A stretch of 64,000 bases of DNA from DATJPW01 sp963752855 (GTDB lineage Bacteria; Desulfobacterota; Desulfomonilia; Desulfomonilales; Desulfomonilaceae), in the NCBI GenBank assembly GCA_963752855.1, contig CAVVZX010000045.1, positions 1 to 64,000 of the forward strand, written 5' to 3'. Numbering within the stretch: the stretch's first letter is position 1; each line of letters opens with the position of its first letter. This document shows, one piece after another, positions 37,941 through 48,094 of the stretch. The translations under genes and the position numbers were made by a program. The notes under the pieces were generated by a model. It had not been told where the DNA came from. It did no database searches and was given only the letters and a program-made list of their open reading frames with translations.

Positions 37941-39324
37941 ATGAACAAGCCCATAGAACGAGTCGAGCCTTACGTTTCCACCACGAACGCTTGCAAGCTC
38001 TGCAAGCCGTTGGGCGCATGTCTGGCCTTTCGAGGCATCGAAGGCGCTGTGCCGTTTCTGCATGGATCCCAGGGCTGCGCGACTTACATGAGGCGCTATA
38101 TTATCAGCCATTTCCGGGAGCCTATGGACATTGCGTCCTCATCGTCTGGGTGAGAAGCATGCGATTTACGGGGGCGGCCCTAACTTAAAGCTCGGGCTCA
38201 AGAACGTGATGTCCAAATACAGTCGCAGGCATGATCGGAATCGCCACAACATGCCTGACGGAAACCATAGGCGACGATGTTCCCACGATCGTCAACGAGT
38301 TTCGCAGAGAGTTTGCCGACGTGATGGAAGCTCACGGTTCGCCCGCTTTGGTAAGAGTCTCCACACCCAGTTATGCGGGGACTCACATGGAAGGCTTCCA
38401 CGCTACGGTCAAGGCGGTGGTCGATCAGCTTGCCGAAGAAACCGAGCCTCACCAGGGGATCGCCCTTTTTCCCGGGTTCGTGTCGCCGGCCGACATCCGC
38501 TATTTGAAAGAAATTATTGAGGATTTCGGTCTCCAAGGGACCATCCTGCCCGATATATCACTGACTCTCGACGGACCGGCCTTGAAGGAATACGAGAAGC
38601 TGCCTTCCGGCGGCACCCCGATTGCCGAGATCAGGGCTATGGGCGGCTCCAGGGCTGCCATCGAGTTCGGCCGCACGCTGGAGAATCAGCAAACCGCAGG
38701 CAAATCGTCTCGACGACCGATTTAGAGTACCTCTTCACTCGCTTGGGATGCCCATCGGCCTGCGCGAATCCGACCGGTTCTTCCAGGTCTTGGAAGAATC
38801 TGTCAGATAGAGAAATGCCGGAAAAACACGCCCTTGAAAGGGGCAGATTGATTGACGCGTACGTTGACGGCCACAAATACATCTTTGACAAAAGGGCCAT
38901 CGTGTACGGCGAAGAGGACCTCGTAGTGGGCCTCACTGCCTTCCTGGCGGAAATCGGAATAAGGCCCGTCCTATGCGCATCGGGCGGTCGAAGCGGCAGA
39001 TTCGAGCAGGCCATTGAGGAGGTCGTGGAGGATCTGCTGCCGGAGCCGCCTTTGGTCCGCGAAGGAGTCGATTTTTATAGTATCGCAGAGGAAGCAGAGG
39101 CGCTCGAACCTGATCTGATCATAGGTAACAGCAAAGGCTATCATCTTGCCCGAAGATGGGGCGTCCCGCTCATTCGGGTGGGTTTTCCGATCCATGACCG
39201 TTTCGGAGGGCACAGGATTCTGAGCGTCGGATACCGCGGGGCCCAGTCTCTTCTCGACACCATCGTCAACACTATCATCGAGGCTAAACAGGAACATTCG
39301 CCAGTAGGCTACAGCTATATATGA
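37941..39324 (+). CDS. nifN: Nitrogenase cofactor scaffold protein NifN, with four frame breaks
   Basis: Homologous to NifK. Five segments join: ACKLCKPLGACLAFRGIEG and HGSQGCATYMRRY at the start; KHAIYGGGPNLKLGLKNV; GIATTCLTETIGDDVPTIV through ISLTLDGPALKEYEKLPSGG; PLHSLGMPIGLRESDRFF; and MPEKHALERGRLIDAYVDGHKY to the end at 39324. Breaks fall near 38145, 38222, 38695 and 38795. Joined length is about 460 residues, normal for NifN. It is the partner of NifE. Given intact neighbours and clean matches on both sides of each break, sequence error is the likeliest cause. Confidence 0.88.
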
Positions 39325-39334
39325 GGAACGAAAA

Positions 39335-40607
39335 ATGAGCAGGCCGGATATAAACAACCATCCATGTTTCAATGTCCATGCGAAAGGCTCGTGCGGTCGA
39401 GTTCACCTGCCGGTGGCCCCGGATTGCAACATCAAATGCAACTACTGCAACCGTAAGTATGATTGTGTGAACGAGAGCAGGCCCGGTGTCACCAGTTCGG
39501 TGCTCACTCCGGATCAGGCCGTGCTCTATCTGGAGCGAGTCCTGGAAAAAGCCCCGAACATAACCGTGGCGGGCATCGCTGGGCCTGGCGACGCTTTTGC
39601 CAATCCGAAAGTGACAATGGAAACGCTGCGCCTCATCAGAAAGCGATTTCCGGATCTGCTGCTTTGTCTCGCCACGAACGGTCTGAACATCGGGCCTTAC
39701 ATCGACGAGCTGGCGGAACTGAACGTCTCTCACGTGACCATGACAGTGAATGCCGTAGATCCGGAAATAGGGGCTCGAATTTACGGTTGGGTGCGTGACG
39801 GCAAAGTGATCTATCGGGGCGTGGACGCGGCAAAACTGTTGCTGGAGCGGCAGCTCGAAGCAATAGCTGCGCTGAAAGCTCGCGGAATTATCGTCAAAGT
39901 CAACACCATAGTAATACCCGGAATCAACGACCACCATGTGGTTGAGGTCGCCAAGAAAATGGCGGAGCTGGGAGTGGACATCCAGAACTGCATGACCATG
40001 TACCCGAACCAGGGCACGCCGTTCGCGGACATTCCTGAGCCGGACCTCGAACTCATGAATCAGAGTGCGCAGCAGTGTCGAGGAAATCATCCCGCAGATG
40101 AAACATTGCACCAGGTGCAGGGCCGACGCAATCGGATTGTTGGATGACGACCGCACGTCGGAATTCCGGGAATGCCTATCCGACTGTTCGCAAACCTACC
40201 CAATTCGCTCCGAAGGCAAGCCTTACGTGGCTGTCGCGACGATGGAAGGGATGCTTGTCAATATGCACCTTGGAGAGGCAAGACATTTTCAAATATGGGG
40301 ACCTTCAGAGGGCGGGTATTCCTTGGTCGAAGAGCGAGAAGCTCCGGAAAAAGGCTCAGGCATCAATAGATGGTATGCGCTCGCGGAGATACTGGGCGAT
40401 TGCAGGGCGGTTTTGGTGAGCGGAATCGGAGAAACTCCGCGACAAGCGCTCGAAGAAAATCATATTCTGCCGGTTGAGATGAGCGGGTTCATTCAGATCG
40501 GCTTGGAGGCGATATATAACGGCCGGGACCCAAATACGTTAAAAGGCCGGCGTAACGGATGCGCCAAGGGGGCAGGGTGCTCGGGGAGCGGTAGTGGCTG
40601 CGGGTGA
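39335..40607 (+). CDS. nifB: FeMo-cofactor biosynthesis radical-SAM protein NifB with NifX-like tail, frameshifted
   Basis: The radical-SAM motif CNIKCNYCNRKYDC near residue 30 is typical of NifB, as is HPCFNVHAKGSCGRVHLPVAPDC before it; residues 1-245 are the SAM barrel. A shift near 40060 leads to EEIIPQMKHCTRCRADAIG and then a domain of the NifX/NafY type (VAVATMEGMLVNMHLGEARHFQIW to VSGIGETPRQALEENHI). The tail is Gly/Cys-rich. About 424 residues, usual for fused NifB. It builds the NifB-co iron-sulfur-carbide precursor. It starts 10 bases after nifN and closes the operon. Confidence 0.94.
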
Positions 40608-40687
40608 GAAACAGGAGAAGATTGCGGAGCGGCTGGAGACATCGAAGCCCAAAAGCAAGGGACAGCTCTATTCCGGTGGCGCTCATG

Positions 40688-42133
40688 TCATTTCGCTCCA
40701 TGTTCCTTCAGATATCGGACCACTTCGCTCGTGCCGTTGTTGTTCAGCCAATGTACAGCGCTGTCACTCCGTCTTCATCCTTGGCATTGATATCGGCCCC
40801 TTTCTCGATGAGCAGCTTGACCAATTCCACGTGGTCCCCCTTGGCACCGGCAGCAGACATTAGGGCTGTTTCGCCTACATCCGTGCTTTGCATTGACTTC
40901 GCTGCCCCTTTCGATGAGCAGCCGCGCCACTTCCAAGTTACCCGCCTGCCGGCTGCAAAGATCAGGGCAGTCACACCGTTGTCCATTCTTCCATTGACTT
41001 CGGCGCCATTTTCGATCAGCAGTTTGACCACCTCAGCGTTGCCTCCCTTGGCAGCTGCCATCAGAGCTGTCCAGTCACCATAATGGGTCCTTTTCGACCG
41101 ATGTCTGCTCCCTTCTTCGATTAACAACCTCGACGATTTCCACGTGCCCTGAATAGGCAGCTTCCTTCAACGCCGTCGTGCGTCCCTCCGTGATTCAGTC
41201 TCCGCGTTGACGTATGCTCCTTTCTCAAGTAAGAGCTTCGCCACTTCCAGATTGCCGCCCCGGCTGGCGGACATCAGTGGGAGTCCATCCATCCGCAGCC
41301 CTGGCGTTGGCATCGGCGCCCTTTGTCAAGGAGACAGCCTTACCATTTCCAAGTTGCCGTGTTCAGAAGCAAAGATCAGAGGTGTCTCAGCTGAATCCAT
41401 ATGTGGCATTAACATCAGCGCCCTCTTCAATTAGACCGTCGAGCGGTTTCGAGATCTCCCATTTTTGCCGCGATTAGCGGATTCAGCTCTGCCGCTTTAT
41501 TTTTCAGCAGTTTCATCATTTCTATGCGATCATTGTTGAGCTACCAACCACAGGGCCGAACTGGCCACTGTTGTCCTTTGCATTGACCTGGGCGCCCTTT
41601 TCTATGAGCAGCTTCACCATCTCCAGATGATTATAGTGGGCTGCCTCCATTAGAGCCGTCCGGCCACTCTCTGTTCCTAAGTTAACTTCGGTCCTTGTTC
41701 ATAAGAGCCTCGGTTGCTTCCACGTCGCCTAACCTGACTGCATCGACCAAGTAAGCTGGGCTCCATGCTTCTTGAGCAATAGAGCCACTTCAAGATGTCT
41801 TGCACGAGCAGCCTGGCTCAGGGCATTATCGCCAGAACGATCTTTCAAATTAACATCAGCGCCCCTTTTCAGGAGAAGCTTGACAATTTCGAGGCGGCCA
41901 TTTTGTGAGGCCTTCATCAGAGCCGTGTCACTATTTTGGTCCTTCGCATTTACATCCGCACCTTTGCCCAGAAGAGTCTCGACCAAGCGCAGATCCTCTC
42001 GCTCGGCTGCCCATATGAATTCATAGTCGAGGATGGAGGCGCCCTGTGAAATCCCAACCCACGGCAGCAATGCCAACATCACACACACAGCCAGCCAACA
42101 CTTTGTGATTTTGAGAATGCGTTCTGTTTTCAT
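40688..42133 (-). CDS. Secreted ankyrin-repeat protein, heavily frameshifted
   Basis: The start at 42133 gives a signal peptide (WLAVCVMLALLPWVGISQGA) and then ankyrin units such as DLRLVETLLGKGADVNAKDQN and GRLEIVKLLLKRGADVNLKD. The unit period of about 99 bases can be followed to the end at 40688, where SEVVRYLKEHGAK precedes a stop, so about a dozen repeats in about 480 residues. Between 41127 and 41729 no frame stays open for 60 codons; at least five shifts are needed. It may be a decayed gene or a region of poor sequence. Ankyrin repeats bind other proteins; the partner is unknown. It lies between nifB (convergent) and nifA. Confidence 0.7.
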
Positions 42134-42290
42134 GGCAAATCCGGCTCCCGCCCCAAATCGGCTTCAGCTAATCTTCCCCAGTTTTGAAGATTATTTTTGG
42201 GAATCGCCACAGTCAAGATAAAATTTCGTAGGGTTTAGAAGAGAGCGTAGGATTGTGGTGCCCGAAGCGAACCGCATTCTACAAAGGCTG

Positions 42291-42315
42291 GTAGCGACCG
42301 GCCTCCGTGCCGGTC
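42291..42315. repeat. Interspersed repeat family D, copy 3
   Basis: GGTAGCGACCGGCCTCCGTG followed by CCGGTC, the inverse of the copies at 3978 and 4919. It lies in the 280-base gap between nifA and the ankyrin gene. Confidence 0.75.
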
Positions 42316-42416
42316 GAATTGGTCTCATAACAGCCAATTCGTATTAAACGAGAACTCGGCGAGATTGTCCCCTCTGCGGGGTACCATCGGCCCCATTTTG
42401 GGGCGACATCGATGGA

Positions 42417-43955
42417 TTATGCGGCGAACCTTTTGCGCTTAACAATTTCTTCAAGATCGAACTTTTTCACTCTGTAGCCCATTTGTCGCAGAGTTATGCC
42501 CAATTCCTTGGCCGCATGTGATTGGATCCAGTTGTTGCGCTTCAGAGATTCCAGCACCTCCTGTTTTTCCATTTCAAACAGGGAAGCGGCCGGTCGCTGT
42601 TGTCTTTCGATGTACTGGTCAATGTGAGCCAAGTAAGGCGCCAGGTCCGAAACATCGATAGTGGCTTCGTCGAATATGATGGCCAACCGTTCTATGAGGT
42701 TTTCCATCTCCCGGACGTTTCCGGGCCAGGAATAATCTACCAGGGCTTCCAGAGCCGTTGCCGTGAATTTCAGGCCGCAGCCGTACTCGCGGCAAATCTT
42801 GGCGCAAAAGAAATCAACCAGCGGCACTATGTCCTCGCACCTATCCCGGAGCGGCGGTATCCTGATGGGAAACACATTCAACCTATAATACAGGTCTTCT
42901 CGGAACGATCCGTCGGCAGCGGCCCCGCTGAGGTCTCTGTTGGTGGCTGCTATTATCCTCACATCCACTTTTCTGGTCTTTGTGCTGCCAAGCCGCTCGA
43001 ATTCGCGATCTTGTAGAAATCTCAAGAGTTTCACCTGGAGCGGTTTGGGGAGTTCACCTATTTCATCGAGAAAAATGGTCCCACCGTCAGCCTCTTCGAC
43101 ACGTCCCATTTTGGAATCGACGGCGCCGGTGAACGCGCCTTTTTCATATCCAAAGAGTTCGGATTCCAGGAGGTTTTCAGGAAGGGCCGCGCAGTTGACC
43201 TTTATGAACGAAGAGCGTGCTCTGTTGCTCAGTTCGTGAATTATCTTCGCAACGAGGGTTTTTCCTGTGCCTGATTCCCCCAATAGCAAGACAGTGGCCT
43301 TGGTAGGAGCGACCTTCCTGATCAACTGTTGCGCATCGAACAGCACCGGACTTGTCCCCACTGCAAAGAAGTTCTGACTCTTCTCCGAGAGATCGGCCTT
43401 CAGGGACAGGTTGGCCTTGATCAGATTCGCCTCTCTGGCCTCAACCTGATAGTTGAGGCTGACAAGCTGAGACACAAGCCCTGCCAGAATGGTCAGGAAT
43501 CGGATGTCTTCCTCAAAGGAGACATCCTCGTCGAAGAGACGATCCACACTCAAAACACCGGCCGCCCTGCCATTCAACATAATAGGCACGCCAATAAAGC
43601 TTATTTGGCCTTTCTCGATCTTTCTCGACCCGGTCTTATTGAGGAATAACGGCTCCTTACTTATATCGGGGACCACAAAAGGCTCGGCGGTTCGGAATAT
43701 GAGCCCGGTAACGCCTTCATCAAAGCGATAAACGCCTCTTTTCCTCTCCTTGGGTCGTAATCCATGAGACGCTCTGATAGAAAGGACCCCTTCTTCTCCA
43801 CTTTTCAGAGTGATCGTGGCGCGCTTCATCGACAGATACACTGAGAGAATCTCAAGAATGGTTTCCAGAGTTCGATCCAGATCCAGGGCTTGACCGATGA
43901 TTCGACTTATATCGTACAGGACCTTTAATTCGAGTTGATTAACTCTTGTGCGCAT
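42417..43955 (-). CDS. nifA: Sigma-54-dependent nitrogen fixation activator
   Basis: 512 residues. Residues 10-165 are a GAF domain; 200-435 the AAA+ domain with Walker A GESGTGKT, the sigma-54 contact loop GAFTGA in ELFGYEKGAFTGA, and Walker B GGTIFLDEIG; the C-terminal helix-turn-helix is AAKELGITLRQMGYRVKKF, very close to that of NifA proteins. It should activate the sigma-54 promoter before nifH. Several cysteines near the end of the AAA domain (FFCAKICREYGC) may relate to oxygen or redox sensing, as in oxygen-sensitive NifA; this is inference. The frame is intact. It lies 1.8 kb from nifB in the opposite direction. Confidence 0.9.
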   Translation of the reverse strand: MRTRVNQLELKVLYDISRIIGQALDLDRTLETILEILSVYLSMKRATITLKSGEEGVLSIRASHGLRPKERKRGVYRFDEGVTGLIFRTAEPFVVPDISKEPLFLNKTGSRKIEKGQISFIGVPIMLNGRAAGVLSVDRLFDEDVSFEEDIRFLTILAGLVSQLVSLNYQVEAREANLIKANLSLKADLSEKSQNFFAVGTSPVLFDAQQLIRKVAPTKATVLLLGESGTGKTLVAKIIHELSNRARSSFIKVNCAALPENLLESELFGYEKGAFTGAVDSKMGRVEEADGGTIFLDEIGELPKPLQVKLLRFLQDREFERLGSTKTRKVDVRIIAATNRDLSGAAADGSFREDLYYRLNVFPIRIPPLRDRCEDIVPLVDFFCAKICREYGCGLKFTATALEALVDYSWPGNVREMENLIERLAIIFDEATIDVSDLAPYLAHIDQYIERQQRPAASLFEMEKQEVLESLKRNNWIQSHAAKELGITLRQMGYRVKKFDLEEIVKRKRFAA

Positions 43956-44405
43956 TTGACCTACCGTACCATTTCGGCTAGCGTCAAGATCAGAGCAACA
44001 AATATGCCAATAAGCGGCTGGTATCAGAACAAGTAATGTAATAGCAGTATGTTAATGGTGATATGTTTGATGGGGCAAGAGGCGTTTGCCGACAAATTGG
44101 TAGGTATTGGAATTTTAACTACGAAATTGGCGGTTTACAGTGGTTGTCCAAATGACGACGGCAATCCGTCAGTTACGTGGGGTGGCATGGTTTTGCTCAT
44201 TGCTAGGAGTGAAACGACAAGCAATGACCCGCAAGCTGGCGATTGCTTCGCTCCGCTCGCAATGACAGTCTTTGGCCGCCAATAAGTGAAGGGTACACAG
44301 CAGGTCCCCCTTACGCGAGGATAAGACTGGATTCTGGACTGCGCCGGAATGACGGGAAACCTGATTCCGAATGGGAGCAGTATTCTGGCAACGTCTATAA
44401 GGAGG
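43956..44405. other. Gene-free gap with repeats
   Basis: An open frame from 44049 starts with a hydrophobic stretch but has no ribosome site and then runs through two repeat types: AGGAGTGAAACGACAAGCAA ... GCGATTGCTTCGCTCCGCTC at about 44205-44272, and GGATTCTGGACTGCGCCGGA followed by ATGACGG at about 44329-44355. Their translations (RSETTSND..., DSGLRRNDG) are well-known products of bacterial intergenic repeats, so I do not call a gene. Confidence 0.6.
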
Positions 44406-46069
44406 TTAGCACCGCGAAGCGTGCGTGTATTCCCCGAAAACCTTCCTGAGCACGTTACATATTTCGCCCAGGGTCGCTTCTTTTTTCACTGCGTCAAGTA
44501 TCGGCGGCATGAGATTGCCGTTCCCGTTTGCAGTTTCTTCAAGCGTAGACAAGGGCCGCTTTCACAGCCGAGGAATCCCTGCGGCCGCGTAACGTCTCCA
44601 GCCGCTTGATTTGCCGTTCATGTACCGCAGGATCCACACGCAGCAAGCCGGAAGGTAATTTCTCCTCAATCTGAAAGCGATTGACCCCCACTATGACTCT
44701 GTCGCCTGATTCCACGTCCTTTTGGAAGCGATAGGCCGAATCCAGAATTTCTTCCTCAATAAAACCGCACTCAACGGCGCGGACAGCGCCGCCCATCTCA
44801 TCGATTTTCTTTATATAATCAGAAGCCTGCCGCTCGATCTCACTGGTGAGATATTCAATATAGTAGGATCCTGCCAGTGGATCGACGGTATCGGCAGCCC
44901 CGGTTTCATAGGCTATGACTTGTTGCGTGCGAAGAGCTATCTGCACGGATTCCTGGCTGGGAAGCGCAAAGGCCTCGTCGCGGGAATTTGTGTGGAGGGA
45001 TTGGGTGCCGCCCAAAACCGCTGACAATGCCTGAAAAGCGACTCGGACTACATTATTATCCGGCTGCTGGGCCGTTAGTGTGCATCCCGCGGTTTGAGTG
45101 TGGAACCTGAGCATCATTGCTCGTGGATTGGTCGCGGCGAAGCGCTCTTTCATGATTCGAGCCCACATGCGGCGGGCCGCTCTGTACTTGGCGATCTCCT
45201 CGAGAAAATCCTGATGAGAATTGAAGAAGAAGCTCAGCCGCTCTCCGAAACTGTTAACGTCCAGGCCTGCATCTATGGCGGCCTGCACATAAGCGATCCC
45301 GTTGGCCAAGGTGAACGCCACTTCCTGGACTGCGGTGGAGCCGGCTTCGCGTATATGGTATCCGCTGATACTGATTGTATTCCATTGAGGGAGGCTCTCG
45401 TTGCAGAAGGCGAAGATGTCGGTAATTATTCTCATGGACGGCGCCGGCGGAAATATGTATGTGCCGCGAGCCGGATATTCCTTGAGGATATCGTTTCTGA
45501 ATGGTGCCTCGCAGCTTGGAAACGTCGCCACCTTGTTCTTCAGCTACGGCAATATACATGGCCAAGAGCACGGCCGCAGGTGAGTTGATGGTCATGGAAG
45601 TGCTCACGGCCACCAGATCTATGCCATCAAAGAGCACACGCATGTCGTCGATGCTGTCAATCGCAACCCCGACTTTCCCTACCTCGCCGGCTGCGAGTTC
45701 GTGATCGGAGTCGTAACCAATCTGAGTGGGTAAATCAAAAGCAATTGAGAGTCCGGTTTGGCCCTGCTCAATCAGGTACTTGAAACGCTTGTTTGTCTCT
45801 TCGGCGCTTCCGAATCCTGCGTACTGCCGCATAGTCCAGAGCCGGCCTCGATACATGTTGGGTTGGACCCCGCGAGTAAACGGGTAAGATCCCGGAAGGC
45901 CCAACTCGGTTTCCATGTCAAAGTTTTCAACATCCCAGGGCCAATAAGCTCGCTTAACGGGCAATTCGGATACCGTTGCGAACTCGGTTCGGCGTTCCGG
46001 TTTTTTCTCGATCTGTTTTTGGATCTTTTCATCCCATTCAAGGGCCTTTTGTTTGAAGTCATCCGGCAC
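44406..46069 (-). CDS. Methylmalonyl-CoA mutase catalytic (N-terminal) subunit, frameshifted
   Basis: Starts with GTG at 46069 after GGAGGTGA. Three frames join, with breaks near 45495 and 44550, into about 553 residues, the length of the stand-alone catalytic chain. Substrate-pocket signatures are YPFTRGVQPNMYRGRLWTMR near residue 65, FDLPTQIGYDSDH near residue 115, QWNTISISGYHIREAG and QSLHTNSRDEA. No B12-binding domain follows; that is the separate protein at 4119-4514. The enzyme interconverts succinyl-CoA and methylmalonyl-CoA. The end reads LGEICNVLRKVFGEY. It lies upstream of no clear partner; the OYE homologue starts the same strand 30 bases before it. Confidence 0.92.
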
Positions 46070-46099
46070 GATTCACCTCCAAGAAGGCACGCGAATTAT

Positions 46100-47245
46100 C
46101 TATGCCTTTTTCTGCGCTTCCTTGTCGCTTTTTTCCCTTTCAGCCTTGCAAGAGATCCCGATTCCCTTTACCCCTGTCTCAAAACAGCCACCGCATGAAA
46201 TGCAAGTGGACTTTTGAGTGTCGCCTGATTTCCAGCGATTAATCAAATGAGGTTCCCGAATGAAAGGCCTGGCCATTGCTACATAATCCGCCTTGCCGTC
46301 CGCAAGGATCTTATCTATCGTCGAAATCGATCTGATCCCGCCCACGGTTATGATGGGTATCTTTACCGAATCTTTGATCTGCGCCGCCAAGTCAGCGAAG
46401 TATGCTTCATCGTCTTCACTCTTTATATGACCGCGCACCGGACCCAAATTATTCGGGGAAGCTTGACTACCACCGCTTACCTCTATGGCATCGATTCCGT
46501 CATCAGCAAGGCGGCGGGATATCTCGACCGCATCCGCCGGGACCAGGCCGCGCTCCACAAAATCATGAGCGGTCAGCTTGATCAATAGGGGAAAATCATT
46601 GCCGACAGCTCCTCGAACGGCCTCGATCACTTCTCCCAAGAAGCGGTAACGGTTCTTGAGGTTGCCTCCATAAGCGTCGCTACGCTGATTCCAGATCGGA
46701 GATAGAAACTGATTGATTCCGTACCCGTGAGCGCCGTGCAACTGAACTCCGTCAAATCCCGCCTTGAGTGACCTGGCTGCGGCTCCCGCATAGGCGTCAA
46801 CAAGTCTTAGTATTTCCTGTTTGGTCACCTCATGCGGAGTATGCCCCGTCACGGGATCGGGAATCGCGGATGGGGCCCAAATTTCTTCGCCTTTAGGCAA
46901 CAGCTTGGGATTGGCGCGTGCCCCGGCATGGACTATTTGGGGGATGACCTTGCCTCCCTCTTCGTGAACCACTTGAGCAATCTTCGATAAACCTTCTGTC
47001 TGTTCGTCCTCGTAGTTGCCTACCATATAGGGAAGCTGCATACCATTGGGCAAGACATACTGATAACCTGTTACTATGAGGCCGATGCCGCCTTTTGCCA
47101 AGCGTCGATAAAAATCGGTCGCCCGATCCGTGACGTAGCCTCGATCGTCCCCAAGGCCGGCCCAGGTAGCGGATCTGACGGATCTGTTCAGGAGATCTAA
47201 AGCGCCGATAGATGTCTTCTCAAATAGTTTCGCCATACGATTCAC
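46100..47245 (-). CDS. NADH:flavin oxidoreductase, old yellow enzyme family
   Basis: 381 residues forming an FMN-binding TIM barrel. GGIGLIVTGYQYV near residue 52, HGAHGYGINQFLSP near residue 170 (catalytic His pair), SGGSQASPN and the C-terminal GGIRSISTIDKIL with MARPFIREP are family features. The C-terminal CISCGGCFETG with a later cysteine resembles the cluster-binding region of 2,4-dienoyl-CoA reductase relatives, but the following Rossmann domains are missing, so it is a one-domain form. It likely reduces an activated C=C bond of an unknown substrate. It is 30 bases upstream of the mutase gene in the same direction, so they may share a transcript. The frame is intact. Confidence 0.87.
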   Translation of the reverse strand: MNRMAKLFEKTSIGALDLLNRSVRSATWAGLGDDRGYVTDRATDFYRRLAKGGIGLIVTGYQYVLPNGMQLPYMVGNYEDEQTEGLSKIAQVVHEEGGKVIPQIVHAGARANPKLLPKGEEIWAPSAIPDPVTGHTPHEVTKQEILRLVDAYAGAAARSLKAGFDGVQLHGAHGYGINQFLSPIWNQRSDAYGGNLKNRYRFLGEVIEAVRGAVGNDFPLLIKLTAHDFVERGLVPADAVEISRRLADDGIDAIEVSGGSQASPNNLGPVRGHIKSEDDEAYFADLAAQIKDSVKIPIITVGGIRSISTIDKILADGKADYVAMARPFIREPHLINRWKSGDTQKSTCISCGGCFETGVKGIGISCKAEREKSDKEAQKKA

Positions 47246-47678
47246 TCGCTTCCGATAGTTATATATTCAGAATTCTTGGGAATCAACGGAATTGGCCTCA
47301 GAACCTATCATGGCCTCTGAAAGCCATTAGTTGAATGAGAAGGAAAGACTGGTACAGAGTGCGAGAAGCGGCTCTCAAAATGCTGCTCGCCGGTTTGGAC
47401 TTTCTCGTTCGGGCGTTTCGCCGGCGCCGACCTTCTGAGAATGCGGACGAGAACTAGCACACAACCCCGCAAGTGCGGCCGCATCCCGGACGCGAACGCA
47501 TGGGGGCTTTGCCTCTAATAGGCCATTCAAACATCTTCAGTGGCCAGCGCGAACAACCAAATCGTGGCATTCCCGGACTTGTAAGCTCTCGAAAACCCTT
47601 CTCCAACCTCGTTCCAGGAATTGCGCCTATATCCAACCAGACCGGCTGAAACTCCGCCAAGTCTTCCGAATATGATTG
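47246..47678. other. Gap of about 430 bases, only weak frames
   Basis: A 40-codon forward frame (47335-47457, basic, MRRKDWYRVREAALKML) and a reverse frame (47454-47660) are open but have no ribosome sites. I see no other structure. Confidence 0.4.
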
Positions 47679-47891
47679 CTACTCGACTACTACCAGGACA
47701 TCACCTACCTGATAAGAGTCGCCGACTTTTGCCTTTACTTCCTTAACGGTCCCCCCGCTTGTGGAGACAATCGGCAATTCCATTTTCATGGCTTCGATGA
47801 TGATCAATTCGTCATCTTCTTCGACGCTCTGACCCACTTCCACGTTAACAGCGATCACCTTCCCATTCATGGGCATGGTTACATCCGCCAT
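47679..47891 (-). CDS. Biotin carboxyl carrier (biotin/lipoyl attachment) protein
   Basis: 70 residues from the ATG at 47891, seven bases after AGGAGG; an in-frame ATG upstream at 47945 is not supported. The whole protein is one biotinyl domain: MNGKVIAVNVEVGQSVEEDD, then the modified lysine in EAMKMEL near residue 35 and VKAKVGDSYQVGDVLVVVE. It would carry CO2 for the carboxyltransferase at 2.2-3.8 kb, far away but matching in pathway, next to the epimerase gene 204 bases upstream. It could also serve another biotin enzyme. The frame is intact. Confidence 0.9.
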   Translation of the reverse strand: MADVTMPMNGKVIAVNVEVGQSVEEDDELIIIEAMKMELPIVSTSGGTVKEVKAKVGDSYQVGDVLVVVE

Positions 47892-48094
47892 TTCAACAAC
47901 CTCCTCGCACATTGACGGAATCCGGAACAGCTCAGCTACCGCCATTCAGGCTTGCGGCAATGAAACAGTAAATAAGAGAATATTATACAAAAAGTAATCG
48001 TCCAACCGGGGAGTCGGGCGTTGGCTTTTCGACTGTTCTACCGGAGTGTAGACAGATTCGCAACCAATAAATGCATCAGTCAGATTAGGACGAA

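Noticed and set aside
44049..44285. 78-codon forward ORF as a small secreted protein
   Set aside because: No ribosome site, and its second half is the translation of a common intergenic repeat (RSETTSND...DCFAPLAMT).
47454..47660. Reverse 68-codon ORF between OYE and biotin carrier genes
   Set aside because: No ribosome site, no family resemblance, unusual composition.
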